From Bondarzewia mesenterica (Eukaryota; Basidiomycota; Agaricomycetes; Russulales; Bondarzewiaceae): a DNA stretch of 43,784 nucleotides. Below, piece by piece: positions 1 through 11,914 of the stretch. The notes beneath the pieces are model-generated. The model saw only the letters and a program-made list of their open reading frames with translations. It was not told where the DNA came from and ran no database searches. The stretch spans positions 1 to 43,784 of the forward strand of contig SGPL01000276.1 of NCBI GenBank assembly GCA_004802705.1, in the 5' to 3' direction. The stretch's first letter is position 1. Each line of letters starts with the position of its first letter. The position numbers were made by a program, and so were the translations under genes.

Positions 1-3000
1 TACGATGTATGTTCCAAATGCCGGTAGTCAGACGGCCCAATCGACGGTCTGATCCGATATCCGTATGTGAGGTGGTGCCGCAGGTCCGCCCGAAATGTCG
101 GTAGTCGACCCTCTGGCCCGCACATACCTCTGGCGTGGCTTTCAGGGGTCCTGTGTATTGTCGCGATAAGCATCCGCCACCTTCCGTGCCATGTAAAAAC
201 TACCGACTGCCGGTTGCTCACACCCTCCCCTCTTGGCGTCGTCAAACAGCCTCATCCATGACCAACGGCTTGATCGCTTGTCGTCTTCTTACAAAACGTC
301 CCATCGATCAGAACCATCGCACCGCACGGCAACATCCATCCTTCTAACAAGAAAAACCCAAGTGTCGTCCAATCCAATGCCCCGAAAAACACACGACGCT
401 CGAGTCCTCGCATGCCGTAAAACGTAATCCTGACCCTTATTGTAAACACCGAATCCGCTCGACCGATTCACAACATGGACATTACTTAAATTCCAATATC
501 CCTCCCTATCTACATTCACCATCAAGAGCATTCGCCTGTCCCCCAAGACAAAGCCAGAACACGCCCCAAAAAATCAAATACTCAAATACCCAACGAGTCC
601 CTCCAAAAAAGATCAAAGATCAAAGAAGAGCGAAAGAGGAAAGACCGACACCGCAGCAAACGCACCCGCAGCCCTCGAAAATGATGGGCGTCCGCCGTTC
701 TAACAAAAAGAAGGGTGACAACATCGCGACGACTGATGCATCAAAGAAGAGAAGCCACAAAGACCAGAATGGAATGGAACAGAACCTGCGCGCCACAACG
801 CGGACGCCCTTGATCCTCAGGCCTCAAGATCCACGCGTTTCAACTGAAAAAAGTCTCTCACCCCCACGTGCGTCGCGCGTCACGTCCCTCGTTCCTCACG
901 CAGAAGAATACCACCCGAGACAACTCAGCCCCTCGATAGTCCAGAAAATGAATTCGCGTACACAACAGTTCGACGTACCACGCCCTTCGCCTTCGCACGT
1001 TCCTTCATCGTCCATGCGGTATCGACGGCAGACTATAACAAAGACGTCTACGGACCACCCACCCGCTTCCTGAGACCGCATCCGTGCACGTCCTCGGGCG
1101 AAAGCGAAGCAGAGAGACAATTTGATATATCCCGAATCGATACGCATCTGAACCGCCCGACGCATGTCAGAGAAAAGGAAAAAGAAAGATAGCGTTTCTC
1201 ACCATCCGTTTTGGCTCTGTGCAGCAGTAATCAGAGTACCGCACGTCCTCCGGCCACGATCGACGCGAGCCGCACGCATCCGGGAGTGAAAATACTGTGG
1301 TACTGACACCACCACCACAGTCCATTCAAATCGAGGCAGTTATACAGGGGTGTTTATCGTGCCCAGAACCAGGCCAAGCACATGCATTCGTGGAGTGCGT
1401 GTAATCGAGCGAACGACGAGATGATAAAACCAAGGCGGCGCTTTTAGCGCTCCTCAGCGAAACTCCGAGCAAAACCCCAAATCCCGCTCCCCCCCCCTTT
1501 TTTTTTTTCCTACCAATCCTGGAGCATCAAGACAGGAAAGAGAACCGCACGGTCGTCCAGACTTACCGGACGCTATCCGCCTCTTGTCCTGAAAGATGGC
1601 GCTCACGGAAAAGCGAGCAGAGGACGGCCGAGGGAATCAACAAAACTAAAACCAAGAGAGAAAGAGCGGAGGTACGACGAAGGACCGTCGGTTGCAATTT
1701 GTGCCAACGTGCACGGCGTGTGCGTGTGCCAAAAACCGATCCTGAGTCCCTTTCGAGACATATCGACGGTGCAAATTCCATCGAGTCCACTCTGCAACGT
1801 CGTTGGCAGACAGCGGCGATACGGTCGACCGGACGCGTACATACAGTTGAGCGGGAGGAACGTCGACACGCTCCGGAACGCGACGGCAACAGATACGAAG
1901 GAAGTTCATAGCCGTGGCGCGGATGGTTTACGCACCAGATGGAGAGAGACGAAACGCACAACGGCCGGGAGACCGACCGTATACGCCCGTCGCGCTCTTG
2001 ACGAGCAAAGGCCGCGCACCCCTCTGTTTGCTCGCCGTTCACATACAATCCAAACACGACTGTCAATACACAGAGCCTTCACTCTGCACTCGCAACCCCA
2101 GAGTGCAACCTCGAAAAGCGGTGTCGACGTCGACGTCCTGCTCAGGACGCGCGCGTTCGAGCTCGAAAGAGAAGACGCTGAGCAACGGCCTATGCACTCA
2201 GCTCGCGCTTACGGGAGGGCAAACTGGTTGAATACGAGAAGTCCAAGACACCGCCCTCTGACGACAACGAAAATCCAACACGCACCGCACCCGCACTCAC
2301 CGTCTCCTGCCAGCCATCGGCCCTGTCTACCCTGACATACCCAATCCCACTCTAAGGGCCAATCCGCCCCTCCCCTTGCTCTGAGAGGCCCGCTTGTCAG
2401 ACTCGTTGTCTTTGTGCCCTCATGATAGAAACGAAACGAAACCGCACGAACGGGAGCGTGAACGCGAAACTCACCTGTGTCGGGACCTCAAGGATCTCGA
2501 GAGATGGATCCATTTCGCATACACACACAATATGTGTACGCGCCTGCCACGGATCTCCATCACCCAAATGCGCATTGCGCACGGAGGCTCCCAGCTCCCT
2601 CATCCACACGTAGCTGAAGAGGCTCGAGCCTCGGATCGGACGCGCGCAGCAAACGAGACGGTGCCAATGTGCGAACATCGTGTTTGTCCGACTCCCTCGA
2701 ATCGCGTCGTGTCGTGTGCTCCGTATAGCGAAAAAGCGCTCATCGTGGAGTCCGTGCCCGCTCGGGCATTATAAGCCATGGTCATTGGTCACAGCGTACA
2801 GACCGGCGGGAGTCAAAGTGTAGCCTCAGCCTCGTTCACGTCGACGTGGTGCGGTTACACATGGCGCGGTCTGCAAATGAGCCCCAGATTTGTTATTGAG
2901 ATACGTAGATACTCACCACGATAGACCACAATCTACCACGATCCACAACTCGGACGTCGGAATCTTTTTTCGCCTGTAAGCTAAGAGCGCGATGCCGACG

Positions 3001-3400
3001 AGGAACAAGAATGAACGTTGTAAGGTGATACGCATTGAGGGTGAGGGTGAGCGCTCGAGCACCGCATCGTCTCCGTGGCTGACCAACGTCACAGAAGACA
3101 GTCGTTCTGTGTTTAAAGCACCGCAAAGGCCCAAGAATTCGGCATCACAGCGTCATCTTAGCATCATCCAACACGCGGGTTCGGCACGACTTCCCAAGAA
3201 TATAGTTCTCACTTCTCGAGACTTTCACCAAACTTTTCACTCAGTGCATGTTCTGAGTTCACGATACGGACGACCACGACGGGATATGATAATTGAGAGA
3301 GTATATGTATAATCAACCATCATCTAATATCTGTCATACCGACACTGCTACAAAGTAGAAACTTAAGGATTGGGGTAAAAGAAAAGTGACTGCATTTTAT
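1..3400. other. Unassigned GC-rich region, no gene recognised
   Basis: No reading frame here shows a family motif, a plausible intron-exon pattern or a signal peptide. The longest open frames (about 1709-2335 plus, 1563-2066 minus, 681-1073 plus) overlap one another on opposite strands and encode Arg/Ser/Thr-rich text of the kind GC-rich noncoding DNA gives. A run of C followed by about 13 T lies near 1490-1510. The base composition (many CGA, CGC and ACG words) differs from the AT-richer DNA after about 3300. It could be promoter and 5' UTR of a gene beyond the left edge; that is inference. Confidence 0.4.
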
Positions 3401-3414
3401 GTGTCTTTTCACAG

Positions 3415-3665
3415 ATGCTCACGACCATGAATATGCTATGGACGTTCGAATTCAAAGAGGCCATCGACCGCGGCGGATGACGGGTGTTCCAATCCCGATG
3501 GACATAGGCAACTATTCAAAGGTTTGTCGCTTCCTCGCCCCATCGCACTCTATGACCTGCTGCTCATGCGATAATTAGCCTCTGCAAAGGCAATTGTCGC
3601 AGGACCTGATTCTTTCAGGTGCGACGTCGTTGCGCGGAGTGAATCTCACGCGGTGCTTATCCATA
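3415..3665 (+). pseudogene. Relic of the 3' end of a cytochrome P450
   Basis: After an acceptor-like CACAG the frame reads LTTMNMLWTFEFKEAI, parallel to [16 protein letters not shown] in the P450 gene at 13590-15934. A frame shift follows: the next words, VPIPMDIGNYSK, parallel [12 protein letters not shown] but in another frame, after an in-frame TGA. A second block near 3617-3660 reads RCDVVARSESHA, parallel to [12 protein letters not shown]. Only the last two exons, downstream of the heme-binding Cys loop, are represented. No I-helix, ExxR or heme motif is visible upstream. It is a nonfunctional terminal fragment, left by deletion or carried in with the adjacent duplication. Confidence 0.8.
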
Positions 3666-3805
3666 TGGAATCCGGGCTGAGTCCATCTGGCCACAGGTTA
3701 GCCAGATAAGTAGCCTTAAAAACAGCTCGATTCGCGTCGAATTCGGGAATGTATGGATATCGCCAAAACCTGGCTGGTTCTGAATCTTGATAGAACACTC
3801 CCGTA

Positions 3806-6494
3806 GCGGCTGGTATAGAGAAGGTGAGTTTGGTTCAGCAAGTGCAGCTGCAGTGCTCGTGTTCACCTGTTTGTGAAGCATTGTTATTATCGACGTGTAG
3901 TCCTCGCAAGTCCCGCACGTTCACCGTGTGTGATATGACATCGGGAAGCAACCAGCTCGACCCAGCATGAGCCAATACTAGTCGATCAGTGGACGCCCGC
4001 AAATCTCACGTTCGAATTTATTGACCATTGCGCTGCCCTAAATCGGTCCCGCTCAATCTGATGTGCCTAACTTCTGAGAACGAGGGGCCGGCAGAATTGA
4101 ACGTGTCGTGCGAACGCTGTTGAAAGCTCTTATATCAGATGGATTCGTGAGATTCATCCGAAGCTGCTTCTGATATTGAATGCGAGATGTGAGTGATCAA
4201 TACTTCGACTGATGTGCAAGTTCATTGATTAGAGCTCATGATGTGTCCGCCATTCATACAAGTACGTGTGATGGACATTTCCTGCGATGCTTGCCATCTT
4301 TGATCTCATGCCCTCGTTTGTGAACGTCAGAATAAGTCCAATCAGAATGGCGGGGAAAGGCAGGCCATCGCATCTGATGAGTGTTCAAGATGTCCTGATG
4401 AAGTCATTCATTCAAGTTGTCAGTCACAGAATCAAGGCTCGGCCGGACGGTGATCGCTCGTAAACATCACAAGCTGATTCTTCTTCGCATTAGGACCAAT
4501 CGACTACACACTATTTTTCTCTGTTTCACACGAAGGTTTCTCTCGAATTTATTCAGCAGATTGTACTTTGTTTAGCTCAGTACGCGCCTTCCGTACGTGG
4601 ACATACAGAAATAGTCTTTGATTGACGGAGATGGAGTTCTGATCTTGGCTGGTGTGAGTATATAGGACAGGTGAGCACTGGATGTGTGGCAAGGCACCAG
4701 ACTTCTGACTCTCTGGAACTCAACTCTAATCCCTTCTCCTCCATGTCATCTACGGTCAGGACCGCAGATTATTCCTCGCTTCTCGCTGCGTTAGCCGACC
4801 TTCACAAGACTCAATACTCCTCCCGTAAGTTTTTGCAACCACCATGAGGACAGAGCGGCAATCTGAGACTTGAGTAGTATCTGCCAATACAATCATTTTC
4901 TATGATTACAGTAAGCTTGTAGCCAGTCTGCTCGACAATTCAGGTCCTGAATTGCTCATCGCAGTCCTCACCTTTGGAGATGAGGTAAGCTCTTTTTTCA
5001 CGAGCTGGCCAGTTTTATACCCAATGTTAAAAGGATTCTAGGTTGAACTCGCATGGGTAAGACGAGCCTACATCACTTAACGAACTTCTGACTGTGACCG
5101 ATTTTGTTTTAAAATAGAGAGGGCAGAGGTGGACCGTCGGAAAATGCCTCTTCTTATTGGTCTGTCCACTTGGCAAACAATCGGCTTGCGGACTCAGAGA
5201 CTGAGGCTTCTTCCCAAGAATCGATATTACGGTCTCCTCTCCGTTTTGTAAGTTGCCTCTGTCGCCTTCTGTGCATCGTCTTCTCACGCCCTTCCTGCCG
5301 CAATAGCATCAACAATTACGGTAAACAATAGAAATGCTTGTCAGCAAGGTCAATATGAACTGAAAGGGATTTAACCGCAGCTCTTTTCACCCCTGCTATA
5401 TCGGATTCGGTGAGTTATATTCTCAAGAATAAGTTTGCATATAGGTGCTGAATTCAAGTGTACCAGTTGTATGTATCGTACAATTCACTTGTTTCGAATC
5501 GCTGACACGACGAAACCCACCTTTTGTGAAGCTGTGAGGCATATATGGCATACTACGAGCTTCTTAATTTTGACTTTTCGGCCTCGCACACTCCAGGTCG
5601 CCGTTGGCTCAATTGGCAAGCCTGGACTGCTGTAATCGTGAGCGCAGCCTTAGTAGATGGTCATTCTTAATCCTGTTTCTCCTTGAAGTCAACTGAGTAG
5701 CCTACCACAGCTATCCTCATAATGCGCGTGCATGCTCTTTATCGCAGCGTCGCGGCCCCCCAACCGAGACTGGTTACCGGCGTCATGGTCGTTGGATTCT
5801 TATTCGCGATGAGCGCCATCGCTACCATCTTAGGCATGGCCCTTCGACAAATTACAGGTTCGAATCCCACCGAATTGACCAGTCAATGTGGCCTCTTGGT
5901 TTATCATCTCATTTAGTCCAGGCAATCCGCTATCCATCGATCCACATACACTTCTGCAGATGGAGCGATGTCCCCAAATATATGCCCATCTATTTTCTTC
6001 CAATTGCGGTTTTGGAAGCACTCCTTGCTGGCTTGTCGGCATACGCATTTTTTCATGGCTCAGGCCCGGGGCTCACCAGAGCTCATCTCTCGTCAAGGCT
6101 TCATCGCATTCTTGTACGGGACACTACAATTTACTTCGTCCTGTGAGTTCCTTTGGATATGCATTCTGTTCTCTAGCCTCTAACACATATTGTAGCGTGT
6201 TTTTGACATATCTATTCAATGTTGCGGTATGGATGGTAGCCACAGTAAGTCCAGTTTTCCCCACAGCGCATAAGATCTGACTCGGTTGCCATGCTTTCGT
6301 GCTCAGGCGGGTTTACTGGAGCTTCCCATACCATTTACGATGTCCATGACATCCGTCCTAACCAATCGCCTCATGTTGAATATTTACAAGTGCCACCAGC
6401 AGAGGTCGGTCATGAGCTCTGTTCTATCTGATGTGTAGTGAAAGTGTATGCGGGTACTGCAATATCAGATATGGATTTATAGGATCACGGAGTC
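3806..6494 (+). repeat. Tandem segmental duplication, unit A
   Basis: This unit begins at GCGGCTGGTATAGAGAAGG and ends at GGATCACGGAGTC. The same sequence recurs directly downstream as unit B (6500-9019), with the same order of upstream noncoding blocks, the DUF6533 gene and the 3' flank. The upstream part is longer here (about 940 against 770 nt before the ATG), mainly from extra sequence near 4400-4600. Divergence is visible but long words are shared, so the duplication is not brand new. No terminal inverted repeats or transposase were seen at the ends. Confidence 0.85.
4743..6438 (+). CDS. DUF6533 family seven-helix membrane protein, copy A
   Basis: The N-terminal DUF6533 signature is built from tiny exons: FYDYI (exon 2, 4878-4910), LTFGDE (exon 3, 4965-4984), VELAW (exon 4, 5042-5056), RGQRWTVGKCLFLL (exon 5, 5118-5159) and NRYYGLLSV (from 5219). 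Further helices follow: RRWLNWQAWTAVIVSAALV, ILIMRVHALYRS, PIYFLPIAVLEALLAGLSAY, ILVRDTTIYFVL and FLTYLFNVAVWM. It ends with LTNRLMLNIYK, typical of the family's last helix and tail. To stay open the model needs a 10-nt microexon at 5459-5468. With about 12 introns the protein is near 290 residues and has no internal stop. The family is common in Agaricomycetes and predicted to be an integral membrane protein of unknown function. The ATG at 4743 is chosen because copy B has the equivalent start. Confidence 0.82.
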
Positions 6495-6499
6495 CGACG

Positions 6500-9019
6500 G
6501 CGGCTGGTATAGAGAAGGTGAGTTTGGTTCAGCAAGTGTGACTGAAGTACTCGTATTCATCAGCTTGTGAAGCATTGCTATTATCGACGTTTTACCCCTC
6601 GCGAGTTCCGCACTTTCACTGCGTGAATGATACAATCGGAAAGCGTGCAACTTACCCAGCATGAGCTAATACTTAACCAGTGCACGCCCGCACATCTCAC
6701 GTTCGAACATGGGTTGGTGACAAATCTTGTCCATTAACCGTTGCACTGCCCTAAATCGGTCCCGCTCAATCTGATATGCCTACCTTCTGAGAACAGAGGT
6801 TGGAAGAATTGAACGTGCCGTGCGAGCGGTGTTGAAAGCTCTTATATCAGATAGATACGTGAGATTCATCCGAAGCTGCTTCTGATATCGAATGCGAGAT
6901 GTGAGTGATCAATACTTCGACTGATGTGCAAGTTCATTGATTAGAGCTCATGATGTGTCCGCCATTCATACAAGTATGTGTGATGAACATTTCCCGCGAG
7001 GATTGCCATCTTTGATCTCACCCTCGTTTGTAGACGTCAGAATAAGTTCAATCAGAATGGCTGGGAAAGGCAGGCCATCGCATCTGATGAGTGTTCAAGA
7101 AGTCCTGTTGAAGTGTTCTGCTGAGTTGCATTGAAGTCCTTCTTAATTGCCATTTGTTGGTAACTTTGATTGACCGAGATTTAGTTCTCATCTCGGCCGA
7201 TGTGGGTATATAGGACAGGTGAGTACTGGATGCTTTCTGGAGTCTCAACTTTAATGTCCGTCTCCATGTCATCTACAGTCAGGACCGTAGATTCTTCCTT
7301 GCTTTTCACTGCGTTGGCGGATCTTCACGAGACTCGATATACCTCCTGTACGTTTTTAGGCTCATCACGAGGAGAGAAGCAGTCCGAAACGTCTTTTGCA
7401 GTATCGGCCACTTCAATCGTTATCTACGATTACAGTAGGCCTGTAGTCGCCTCGCTTGACAATCGGGGTATTGACTTCACTCATCGCAGTCATCACCTTT
7501 GGAGATGAGGTGTGTGTATTTCTCACGGGGTGATCATGCTGGATGTTGAAGGGATTCTAGGCTGAGCTCGCATGGGTAAGACAAGCATACATCACTTCAC
7601 GGTCAGATCATCTGACCAGGGCAGATTATTTTTGGCATAGAAAGGGCAAAGATGGACCATCGGAAAATGCCTTTTCTTATTGGTCCGTTCTCTATACATC
7701 CTAAGCTTGTGGTCTCAAAGACCGAGGCTTCCTATCTAGAACCGCTATTACGGTGTCCTCTCTATTTTGTTAGTCGCCTCTGCCACCTTCTATCCGTCAT
7801 CTCCTCACGTCCTTGTTGCCTCAATAGCTTCAACAACTATGGTAAGCAGCTAGAGATGTTCGTCGGCAAGGCCAACCTGAACGGAATTATTTGGACCGCA
7901 GCTCTCTTCACCCATGCTATATCTGATTCGGTAAGTTATGTTCTCAAGCATCACTCTGCAATATGTGCTGAATTCAAGTATGCCAGTTGTACGTATCATG
8001 CCATTCACTTGTTTTGACTCGCTGATGCAAAGAGAACCGTTCTTTCGTGAAGCTGTGAGGCATATCTGGTTTACGAGCTTCTCATTCTGACTTTCGGACG
8101 TCGCAATCCCAGGTCGCTATTGGCTCAATTGGCAAGCTTGGACTGGTGTGCTCGTGAGCGCAGCTTTAGCAGATGGTCATCTTTATCTTTGTTCCTCCTT
8201 GAACCCAACTGAGCAGCCTCACTACAGTTATCCTCATAATGCGTGTGCATGCTCTCTATCGCAGTGTTGTGGTCTCTAGGGCGAGACTGGTTACCAGTAT
8301 CATGGCCGTTGGCTTCTTGCTCACGATGAGCGCCTGTGCTGTCATCATGAGCATGGCTCTTAAACAAGTCACAGGTTCGGAGCCAACCAAATTAATCTGT
8401 TGATGTGGCCTCTCAGCTTATTTTCTCATTTAGTTCAGGCAATGCGCTATCCAATGATCCACATACAGTTCTGCAGATGCGGCAATGTCCCCAAATATCT
8501 GCCCATCTATTTTCTTCCAATTGCGGTTCTGGAAGCGCTCCTTGCTGGCTTGTCGGCATATGCACTTTTTNATGACTCGGGCACGGGTCTCTCAACAGCT
8601 CACCTTCCTTCGGGGCTTCATTTCATCCTCGTACGAGATACTGCGATATATTTCGTCCTGTGAGTCGCTTTGGATGTCCATTATGGTCCCTACTCTAACA
8701 CATCTTGTAGCATGTTTCTGACGTACCTATTCAATGTTTTGGTATGGATAATGGCCTCGGTGAGTCCAGTTTTTCCCATAAGATCCAACACGGACGTCAT
8801 GCTTTCGCGCTTAGGAGGGGTTACTCGAGCTTCCCATACCATTCACGTCGGCCATGTCATGCGTCTTGACCAACCGGCTCATGCTGAATGTTTACAAGAG
8901 CCACCAGCAGACGACTTCAGACCCACGGTGGTCGGTCATGAGCTCTGTTCTATCCGATCTGCAGTGAAAGTGTATGCGATGGTGCAATATCGGATATGGA
9001 TATGTAGGATCACGGAGTC
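6500..9019 (+). repeat. Tandem segmental duplication, unit B
   Basis: This is a direct repeat of unit A, starting five bases after A ends and terminating at the matching GGATCACGGAGTC. The match covers the intergenic blocks (for example the tract around 6870-6980 matches 4120-4260), all exons and introns of the DUF6533 gene, and the first part of the 3' flank. Sequence after 9019 is unrelated to sequence after 6494, which places the right boundary. Confidence 0.85.
7266..8967 (+). CDS. DUF6533 family seven-helix membrane protein, copy B
   Basis: This is the tandem paralogue of copy A with the same intron positions. Reading order: MSSTVRTVDSS start; VIYDYI; ITFGDE; a VELAW equivalent (AELAW); KGQRWTIGKCLFLL; then an intron of about 56 nt with in-frame stops; NRYYGVLSI; LFTHAISDS; the 10-nt microexon at 7979-7988; RYWLNWQAWTGVLVSAALA; ILIMRVHALYRS; LPIAVLEALLAGLSAY; ILVRDTAIYFVL; FLTYLFNVLVWIMAS; and EGLLELPIPFT followed by LTNRLMLNVYKSHQQ. 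The C-terminal tail is a little longer than in copy A and ends at TGA 8965-8967. One ambiguous base lies at 8571. The frame appears open through all exons, so both copies may be expressed. Function is unknown for the family. Confidence 0.82.
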
Positions 9020-9439
9020 TTCCCAAGACTAAAGGAAGGGGAGTGGCACACTTTAGTATGCACTGGGACGGCAGGACTAGTGTGAGGATGGGGTGGATGT
9101 TGTTAGATACCATGCCGGGCTGTGAAGCTTTGAAGGCCCGAGTCGATTTTTATAAATAATTTATGAACGTATTCAACGTATTCTATCGCCTACAGGCAGC
9201 GTCTTCCCGTACTTGCACAATCCATATCATAGCACATCACACCTTATCTTAGGTCATGGTCAACACGTATTGCGCGAGCTTCGTCTCCGAGTCATTCCAA
9301 TTTCCCATTGAAGTTGCTTACTCCCAGCGTTACTGTTCTACGCCGCCTCATTCCTCTCACACCCAGGCATTGAAGATTGGAAGACAAAGCGTGCTTGTCC
9401 CCGCGTCGGTTTTGGTGCTACAATTTCGTCGGCTACAAC

Positions 9440-11914
9440 ATGTCAGACGAAACGACGCCTTTGCTCTCTGGCAGTCCGCCGAGTTCGCCCAAACATCGTC
9501 CATGTGAGGTCCCTCAGAGTGCAGGAGCACAGCAGTTGGATGATAACGGCAATAGCGACAGCGATGCCACGAAGAGTTTTGGGGCCCTTGCGACAACAGT
9601 GAGTACCTCGATTTCTGATGCTAATAGTCGTATCACGCATTTGATTGTACTCTGGTGGGTGGGACCACATCCGAACCTTGCTCGTGTCATGATCCTGTTC
9701 ATCGTCTGAGCTGTGTGGGGACGTGATGTATCATTATACATTTACGTTGCCATGTATCTGGAGTACGCTCATCGTGGTCAATTATGTCTTTTTTCCACAC
9801 AGGCGTATCGTCGCCTATGAACTGATTTGAAGTCTGCCCATCCTCCGAATGTTTGAACGGAAAATGCAGGAGAGATTTCTTCATCATGATCCTGTGCATA
9901 ATATTTTGCAAGATTATGACAGAAGTTGACTTCAGTTCCTAGATTCTTCCCATGGTCATCGGCACTTTTCTTGCGGCTATGGATGCCACAATTGTTGCAT
10001 CTTCATATGCGTCCATCGGGAGCGAGCTCAATCAGCTCCAAAGCACTAGTTGGATCGCAACTGGATATATGCTGACCCTCGCTAGTTTCCAGTTCGTTCA
10101 CATCTTTCTCTCATAATGTAAGTCCCACCGAAGTGACCTGACCGATGCGTTCAGACCGCTCTACGGCAAACTGAGTGACATTTTTGGACGCAAGCCATGC
10201 TTACTATTCGCGTATGTCATCTTCGCTCTGGGATGCACTTGGTGCGGTTTGGCAAGGAATATGAATGAGCTAATCGCCGCCCGAGCATTCGCTGGTGTCG
10301 GAGGTGGTGGGATGACAACGTAAGTTCAATTGAATTCTTTCTATCGGGATAACACAAGAGCTGGAATCTGTTCAGGATCGTTTCCATTATTATGTCTGAT
10401 ATTGTACCTCTCCGTTCGAGAGGTACTTGGCAAGGTACAGATCCAAGATCTGCTTTCAATCCCTGCCCGAGCTCAGATGCTGCTTACTATCTTAGGCCTG
10501 ATAAACATCGTCTTCGCTACTGGATCAGCAACTGGGGCACCCCTTGGCGGAATTCTTGCTGACAGCATCGGCTGGAGATGGTATGTGTCTACCGGGGACA
10601 TATCCTTGGCTTCGCTCGATTTAAACTTGCTCTATCTTTAGGGCGTTTCTAATTCAGGTTCCAGCAACTCTTGCAGCGATCATATCAGTCTCTATAGCTC
10701 TCAAGATACCAAAGCCCGAAGGCTCGCATCTTTATGACAAACTCAAGCGTGTAGACTTTGCTGGAGCTTTCACTCTTGTAATAGCTATACTTTCCCTGCT
10801 TCTCGGTTTGGACCGCGGCGGAAATGTTTCATGGAACGACACGTTGACCCTATTATCTCTCGTCTCGTTCGCTGTCTGTTCGGCCCTCTTCGGCCTGATC
10901 GAGACAAGAATAGCCGGCGAACCCTTCGCGCCCAAGCGCATTGTTGTGAATCCAGCACTCCTAGCCAGCTATCTGTGCAACTTTTTTCTGTGTCGCATCG
11001 AGTATGATTCTTATTTTCTATGTCTCCCTCTATACGCAAGCCGTACTCAATAAGAGTGCGGCGGACGCGGGCTTGGCCCTTATCCCGTCCATTGTTGGAG
11101 GAGTGGCTGGCAGCTTGCTTGGTGGCGTTGTAATGCAAACGACAGGAAAATACCACGCATACACGATTGCCACCTACGTCTGCATGGTGATCGGTGCCGC
11201 AATCATCGCGCTCACAACGGGTGCGGTGGTTCATTCGTTCCTGGGAATGGAAATCGGTGCGTATTCTATAATATCAGTATAATTCTGGGCATCGTTGATT
11301 GATTTTTGTATCAGGTCTAGTTTTGATGAGCATTGGAAATGGTTTGCTATGGTAGTTTTCAATGCTTCCAGATCTTTTCTCATCGTCTCGGCCGATCAGG
11401 GAGCGGGATAACTACTACTCTCATAGCCCTCATCGCTAACGCGGGCACAACGGACCAGGCGGTTGCTACTGCTGGTAAGCAACATCTTTCGTTTTTCTGT
11501 GTCCAATCGATGTCATTCATCATTGACCAATATCACAGTCTCGTATCTATTCCGCTCATTGGGGTCCGTGGTGGGTCTGTCTGTTGGCAGCACCCTCTTT
11601 CAAGATACCCTTCGAAAATACCTTCATGCGCGACTGGTTGGCCAAGACGTCGAAGAGGTGCGTATTGTTGCTGCGCTATCATGACTCGAAGGGACACTGG
11701 CTCATCGTTCATTGCCTTACAGATCATTCGTCGCGTACGCGAGTCGCTCAAATATGTCGACCAGCTCGAACCTGCAATCCGTGCGATTGTGAGAAGCTCG
11801 TACGAAGAAGCGCTGCAGGCTACTTTCTGGTTTGCGGTCGTCCTGGCAGGCTTGGCAATGGTGTCGTCGATCTTCATCAAAGAAAAATCATTGCTGCACG
11901 CAGGGGGGAATTGA
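9440..11914 (+). CDS. MFS exporter, DHA2-like (14 helices), one-base frameshift
   Basis: The N-terminus MSDETTPLLSG is a soluble tail, often seen in fungal vacuolar or plasma-membrane MFS proteins. After a 344-nt first intron (9599-9942) come GTFLAAMDATIVA, PLYGKLSDIFGRKP (the GRxxD/GKxxDxxGRK loop), ARAFAGVGGGG, GSATGAPLGGILAD (motif C-like) and GWRWAFLIQVPATL. Later come DRGGNVSWND, AGLALIPSIVGGVAGSLLGG, ITTTLIALIANAGTTDQAVATA and YLFRSLGSVVGLSVGSTLF. These are hallmarks of the DHA2 group that includes vacuolar basic amino-acid and multidrug exporters; the substrate cannot be read from sequence. About eight introns splice in frame. The exception is T6 at 10982-10987, where one extra T shifts NFF into a new frame before CVASSMILIFYVSLY. 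Stop at 11914. Confidence 0.85.

Noticed and set aside
681..1073. 130-codon open frame with many Lys, Arg and Ser
   Set aside because: No family pattern, splice structure or conserved context; not distinguishable from chance.
1709..2335. 208-codon open frame on the plus strand
   Set aside because: Arg/Thr/Ser-rich text with no motif, overlapping a 167-codon minus-strand frame; typical of open frames in GC-rich noncoding DNA.
5160..5218. In-frame stop in DUF6533 copy A taken at first as evidence of a pseudogene
   Set aside because: The stop lies in an intron; the same intron is present in copies B and C and its removal gives FLL-NRYY in frame.
5857..5866. tRNA B-box-like word GGTTCGAATC
   Set aside because: It lies at an exon-intron border of DUF6533 copy A; copy B has a different word at the same place and no cloverleaf surrounds it.
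11341..11398. Apparent stop in the MFS gene after IGNGLLW
   Set aside because: A GT-AG intron here joins IGN to GSGITTTLIALIANA, the expected family text.
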